NCBI GenBank assembly: GCA_015852425.1
Contig: JAAAIG010000391.1
Location: forward strand, 1 to 34,070
Direction of reading: 5' to 3'
Source: Gryganskiella cystojenkinii
Lineage: Eukaryota > Mortierellomycota > Mortierellomycetes > Mortierellales > Mortierellaceae
DNA: 34,070 nucleotides
Shown: positions 29,899-34,070 of the stretch, one piece after another
Position numbering within the stretch: position 1 is the first letter of the stretch
Layout of the letters: each line of letters starts with the position of its first letter
Made by a program: the position numbers and the translations under genes
Notes under the pieces: model-generated
Database searches by the model: none
What the model was told of the DNA's origin: nothing
The model's input: the letters and a program-made list of their open reading frames with translations, nothing else

Positions 29899-30857
29899 AC
29901 TACATTTTAACAATTTTCATTTAAAAAAAAGTTTTCACAATGCCTTCAAAGTCGTTATTGAGAAAGTTGCCTTGGTAATGGTTTGTCAGGTGGATCCTGC
30001 TTGATGCAGGGCAAAATCAACGCGTAAAACAAAACAAGAAAAAGAGAGAGAGAAAAGGCGCGTAAGAGACAGATCATGGTGAAACGCGAGTGCAGGGAGA
30101 AGATTGAGGAGAGGGCAACAATGAAGAGCTGAATGGGGCCAGATCTTTCTTTTTGCACTCCCCTAATTTCCTCAGACCCTTATTTCTTTTAGTCCCTTGA
30201 ATTCGATCCCGATCTGGCAATCCTTTGGAACAGACAGCCAAAGAGGTCGCGCGCTGCGGCACTGAGCACAGAGTGTCTCGATCCTGGGTCTGTCAACCTC
30301 CTTTTTATGCGCTGTGAGAGACAAAATACAATTGAAAAACGATCGCTAATAAAATGGTTTCGAAGCTGTCCCCCTCTGTCTCTCCTCCATAACACCATGC
30401 GGACACTCCGTATAATTCTGAAGTTTCCAAACAACAATCCAGTACGGGAAGCGCGATTGCAGACTGGAAATGTAATCCGCCCTCGCCCTCTCCTCCAACT
30501 CCTGTTCTCTCGCCTTCCTGTACCTCCTTTTTTCCCCCCCTCTTTGCGCCCACTCTTTGGTATATCTATTATTCTCGGTGTGAGTACTATTCGCGACCCT
30601 TTTGGAACCCTTTCGTCATCATCAAAGAGAGGTCCAACCCTTCTTCCAAGCCTCCACCAGGTTCAGGCTCCCAGAGTTCTGTTTTTACAACGGTTTGGGA
30701 TAGTAAAGAGTATTGAAAATGCAGTGACTGACCCAAGAGAAGACAAAGCAACAAGAAAGTCTCCGATTTCATTTCCTTTTTTTTCCCTTTTTTTCCACTG
30801 CCATTTTTTTTAGTTCAAAATACACATTCTCAGCACTCTACAGAAACAAATAGCAAA
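29899..30857. other. Intergenic region between two rightward genes
   Basis: About 960 bases: the FMP25-like 3' UTR, then the upstream region of the Ser/Pro-rich membrane protein. From about 30480 onward it is pyrimidine-rich (CCTCCTTTTTTCCCCCCC and TTTTTTTTCCCTTTTTTTCC), typical of a strong fungal promoter or leader. The long frame at 30307-30813 is a translation of this tract and shows no domain. Confidence 0.5.
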
Positions 30858-32060
30858 ATGAGGAACTCACGGCGATCATCACAAATTAAAGTACGAGGCG
30901 GGATCTTACTGATCTTCGTCATCGGGGCTAGTCTCACTCTCTTGGCATCTTCATCAACACCTTTGGCGGCTGCGGTCCCTTCAATCACTCTTTCCCATCC
31001 TCTTGATTCATTACCTTTACCCCCCTCACTGTCAATGAAACGCGATCTACTAGGTACTCTAATTGGATCTTCAAAACCACAACCACTACCACAACAACCC
31101 CCCTCAGCAGCTCCAGCTCCAGCATCTGCGCCAACAACCTCAAGCAGTGGTAGCGGTGGAGGTTCCTCCTCATCACCCTCACACACAGATCCTAATCTGG
31201 ATCCTGCTCCCGTACCAGATCACACCGCCAGCCACACACCGTCACCACCGTCTTCACCTCCTGCTTCTGGGACATCCAGTAGTGGCGGTAATCTCTTGGG
31301 TGGCCTTCTGGGCTCCACACCGGCAATGGGCAGTAGTGGCCCATCTTCTCCCGACGACGAAAATAATGGTCTAGACCCATCCTCGACTGCTTCTCAGTCC
31401 ACAACAACGACGAAAACGAAGCCTCGCCCAACCTCCTCTTCAATATCAAGCTCTTCTGGATACAGCAACGAGCAGGACAATAGCATCACCGGTTCGGGGT
31501 CCGACAATGGATCCAACAGCCCCAACAGCGACACGAATGGTCGCTCTGGCAAGACCAACAACAATGATCAGAACGGTAATGCTGAGGGTCTGACCCCCGG
31601 TCTGATCGCTCTCCTCGTCATGCTCGCGTTGGCGATCACAGCCGCGATTTTGTTGAGTTGTTACAAGATCCGCCAGGCGCGGAATCGATCTATTAAAAGA
31701 CGCGTCCGCGGTGCGTCCATTACATCTGGCATGAACCTCGTCGGTCCATCTTCAGGAAGAGCCAGTAGTGTGGCAAGAGAGGCTGATATGGAGAGTCAAT
31801 TTAACAGCTGGCGCGGGAGCGATCTGAGCAAATCGACCTTTTCGAGTCCTCATCTTCAACATCTTCGACAACATTCCCATCCGTATGTCTCGCACTCTGC
31901 TCCCGCAACACCCCCTATGGCCGCAGCACATATCGCCAGTAACGTGGCTCGGGGCAGTCCTCGAGGAAGTCTTGGTAGTGGTGGACATGGAGGTGCTCGA
32001 TTCAGTCCTGATCGGGGTAGTCTTGGGGGTGGTCGAGATGATCCATGGAGAAGAGTCTAG
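30858..32060 (+). CDS. Ser/Pro-rich single-pass membrane protein, cell-surface sensor-like
   Basis: An intronless frame of 400 residues. The basic N-terminus followed by a hydrophobic segment (GGILLIFVIGASLTLLA, about 14-30) looks like a signal peptide or signal anchor. Residues about 60-245 are low complexity, very rich in Ser, Pro, Thr, Gly and Asn, suited to O-mannosylation in the cell-wall space. A hydrophobic helix at about 247-269 (LIALLVMLALAITAAILLSC) is followed by the stop-transfer sequence YKIRQARNRSIKRR, giving type I topology. The cytosolic tail is rich in Ser, Gly, Arg and His. The layout resembles fungal Mid2/Wsc-type wall-stress sensors, but no WSC cysteine domain is present, so this is a resemblance of architecture only. 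No orthologue is recognised. Start chosen for the signal sequence and the AGCAAAATG context. Confidence 0.75.
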   Translation: MRNSRRSSQIKVRGGILLIFVIGASLTLLASSSTPLAAAVPSITLSHPLDSLPLPPSLSMKRDLLGTLIGSSKPQPLPQQPPSAAPAPASAPTTSSSGSGGGSSSSPSHTDPNLDPAPVPDHTASHTPSPPSSPPASGTSSSGGNLLGGLLGSTPAMGSSGPSSPDDENNGLDPSSTASQSTTTTKTKPRPTSSSISSSSGYSNEQDNSITGSGSDNGSNSPNSDTNGRSGKTNNNDQNGNAEGLTPGLIALLVMLALAITAAILLSCYKIRQARNRSIKRRVRGASITSGMNLVGPSSGRASSVAREADMESQFNSWRGSDLSKSTFSSPHLQHLRQHSHPYVSHSAPATPPMAAAHIASNVARGSPRGSLGSGGHGGARFSPDRGSLGGGRDDPWRRV

Positions 32061-32380
32061 GTCAAGACGCGTTTCCAGGGCGAGTAAACATATTATATCA
32101 ACCGTTACCAAAATACCTAATTTGCACAAAGCATAACACCAAGAATAAACCATCCAGACAAGAAAAAAAAACGCCCTGCATACAAAAAACAACATCAAGT
32201 CCAGAATCGACTTCTCCATGATTGAAAAAAAGGGGGGGTCGTGTTTGTAAAGAAAATCAGAAAATGGTGGTTTGTCCAAAGACAAAGTTTTATTTTCGAC
32301 TTTCGTACATTTTTTTTCTTGTTCTTTCCGCTTTCGCAAGGTGGTGTAAAAATCAATCCTTTTAGTTTAAAAGAGATAAT
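32061..32380. other. Convergent 3' regions
   Basis: 320 bases between the stop codons of a rightward membrane-protein gene and the leftward eL37 gene. AT-rich, with an AATAAA-like signal on the plus strand (AGAATAAACC near 32141) and several A- and T-runs. The open frame on the minus strand here is a shadow. Confidence 0.5.
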
Positions 32381-33867
32381 TTAAGCAACAACGGCCTTGG
32401 TCTGCTTCTTGGCCTGGGTGCCCTCACGGAAACCGTTCTTGAAGCGACGGTTAACATCGGACAAGTGGCGCATGCGACCGGTACCGGTGGTCTTTCTGCG
32501 GATGCCCTTGACGCTCCAGTTGTCTGTGAGGTTTGTTAAAAGAAAAAAAAAGAGAAAGCAAGTTGGATGTCAGTTGTTGGCCAAAAATAACAACAGAATT
32601 GAATGGTTTGGATGGTCCTGATATGAGAGGGTCGACGTCCTCAGTTATTGATCGTCGGTCGAACGCGCCTTCGTTAACTTAGAAACGCATATTGCCTTTT
32701 CCATAGTCCGCGTGCTGTGTCGATGTCAAAAAGAGATGTTCAAAGAAAGTGTTGCCAGAATGTCCGTCATGGGTTGGAGATAATTGTACGTGTGATTGGG
32801 AAAGCAAGGTGTCGAGAGGTGCTGGCTAATAGAATCAAGTCTTGGTGATTGACTCGAGCAGGCTGCCAAACAAGATACGAACGATGCTGATCCAATTCAT
32901 GAAAAGACAGGTTGACTCGGGGTTTGTTCTGATGGTTCCTGTTCATCCTCAACAGTTCGAGGCTGCTGTTGTCCAGAAAATAGTGTTCCCGCATAGGTCG
33001 AGTAAAAGAGTGGTTCCTTACAAGAGCGGAGCTTAGCAGCGGGGTAGCCGCACTGAGCGCAGGTCTTCTTCTGGTTGTGGAACGAACGACGTCCGCAACT
33101 ATTACGATTCAAAATCAGAAACACAAACAGTTCTAGTAAGTACAACAGTCCACTTGAGATCCTTACAGGGATAAAGGCGTTTGATCCGTGTGGATAATAA
33201 TCCCTGACTGACGACGACAACTTACCGACGGCACAAGGTGTGAGACTTGGTGTGGCGTTTACCAAACGAAGAGGTACCCTTAGTCTAAAGGAGGATTGTA
33301 AAAGCAAAAGAATGGATGTTGGATGCGTGGTGAGTCGCTTGATTCTCCTTTTTCGAGATCCTGTCCGTTCAATCATTCTTGCAGATTGATGGTCGTTTCG
33401 GTGGTTATTGGTACGATGGACTCCTGCTGCTGATCATCGATGTCGTGATCGATTTAACCCGGCGATCATATGATGTCGGATGCTCTTATTTTAGCCGGAG
33501 AAACAATCGCCTGTCTCTGTTGATGTTGGGTTCGAGTCTTTGCATCGCATCCTCTCTCCATCCCTGTCGAGTTTGTTTGTGATACGGGGATTCTCAATCC
33601 TCGAGTGGTATAATGTTGACTGACTTATGATCGCCTCTCCATAGGATCAAAATGATGATGGATTTCATGCTGATGCCGATGAACACCCCCAAAGAAAAAA
33701 AAAATGTTGTATCCTGCTAAAGATATGACATGGACAATGGTGATTGCTGCTGCTGTGGTGTTAAATGGTCGTGTTGTCCTGATGGATCGATCGATGTGTT
33801 GGCCATGGTATCCATTGGACGACGGATTGAACGGTTTCTGTCAGTGTGCTCCCCTTAATAGTACCAT
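32381..33867 (-). CDS. RPL37: Cytosolic 60S ribosomal protein eL37
   Basis: A zinc-binding protein of the cytosolic large ribosomal subunit. Three exons are certain: 33284-33226, 33098-33022 and 32523-32381 (phases 2 and 1 match). They encode [39 protein letters not shown] and [20 protein letters not shown] through to a KKQTKAVVA end. With the initiator Met this is 93 residues, normal for the family. The zinc ligands are C19, C22, C34 and C37 (C-x2-C-x11-C-x2-C). The first coding exon appears to be the start codon alone: ATG at 33867-33865 in the context ACAAAATG, followed at once by GTACTA, is the only ATGGT on this strand between 33284 and the window edge. That donor is imperfect, so the start is the weak point. 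A pyrimidine-rich leader (CTCTCTTTCCCTCG) precedes it, as expected for a ribosomal protein mRNA. Confidence 0.85.
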
Positions 33868-34070
33868 TTTGTAAAATCAACGAGGGAAAGAGAGGACTGA
33901 CAGAGAATCAAACGGCGAATGAAATTATCACTTTGGGTGCACCTAAAAGCTGACGAAGTGGCTTAGATCAATTTGGATTCTCCAACACAATTCACAGTCA
34001 CATTCAAATCAAAGAACGAAACTTACGAAGCACCTAAATGGAGCGACAAGGTGAACGAGAAACGGTTAGA
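33868..34070 (-). promoter_or_regulatory. Probable eL37 leader with a 5'-UTR intron at the window edge
   Basis: Read leftward, a GTAAGT donor at 34026-34021 and a pyrimidine-rich acceptor ending TTTTAG at 33943 bound an 84-base candidate intron. Exonic leader 33942-33868 then runs into the proposed eL37 ATG. An intron in the leader is common in ribosomal protein genes, but the donor could belong to another leftward gene cut off by the window end. Confidence 0.4.

Noticed and set aside
30307..30813. Open frame of 168 codons before the Ser/Pro-rich gene
   Set aside because: It translates a pyrimidine-rich promoter or leader as Pro/Leu/Phe/Ser runs, with no conserved motif.

Overview
The window looks like nuclear DNA of a filamentous fungus. 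The multi-exon genes have short GT-AG introns and many A/T homopolymers. The housekeeping genes are fungal: PAM17, the GTP/GDP carrier GGC1, an RCC1-repeat protein like yeast FMP25, mitochondrial bL21 and cytosolic eL37. Many introns plus expanded F-box/leucine-rich-repeat genes suggest an early-diverging lineage such as Mortierellomycotina; this placement is inference, not something the sequence proves.

Left block (1-8.4 kb): a divergent mitochondrial pair (PAM17 leftward, GGC1 rightward), a six-exon single-pass membrane protein with a disordered PPxY-bearing tail and a beta-rich ectodomain, and a convergent, complete seven-exon cytochrome P450 with one GC-AG intron.

Middle block (about 9.1-26.2 kb): a fast-changing accessory island. 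It holds a segmental duplication carrying two F-box-like/LRR genes whose 84-bp coding repeats number 19 (broken by one TAG) and 10 (intact). It also holds three copies of a second F-box-like family (one intact, two decayed), a leftward multi-exon pseudogene with several in-frame stops, a small frameshifted relic, and an intact intronless gene encoding three copies of a Cys/His domain I do not recognise.

Right block (26.4-34 kb): housekeeping again. It has a second divergent mitochondrial pair (bL21m leftward, FMP25-like rightward), a Ser/Pro-rich type I membrane protein and the ribosomal protein eL37 gene. The window therefore shows a birth-and-death island between two conserved segments, each containing a head-to-head pair of mitochondrial genes. 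Exon structures were built by hand from reading frames, splice-site consensus and intron phase; no transcript data were available.
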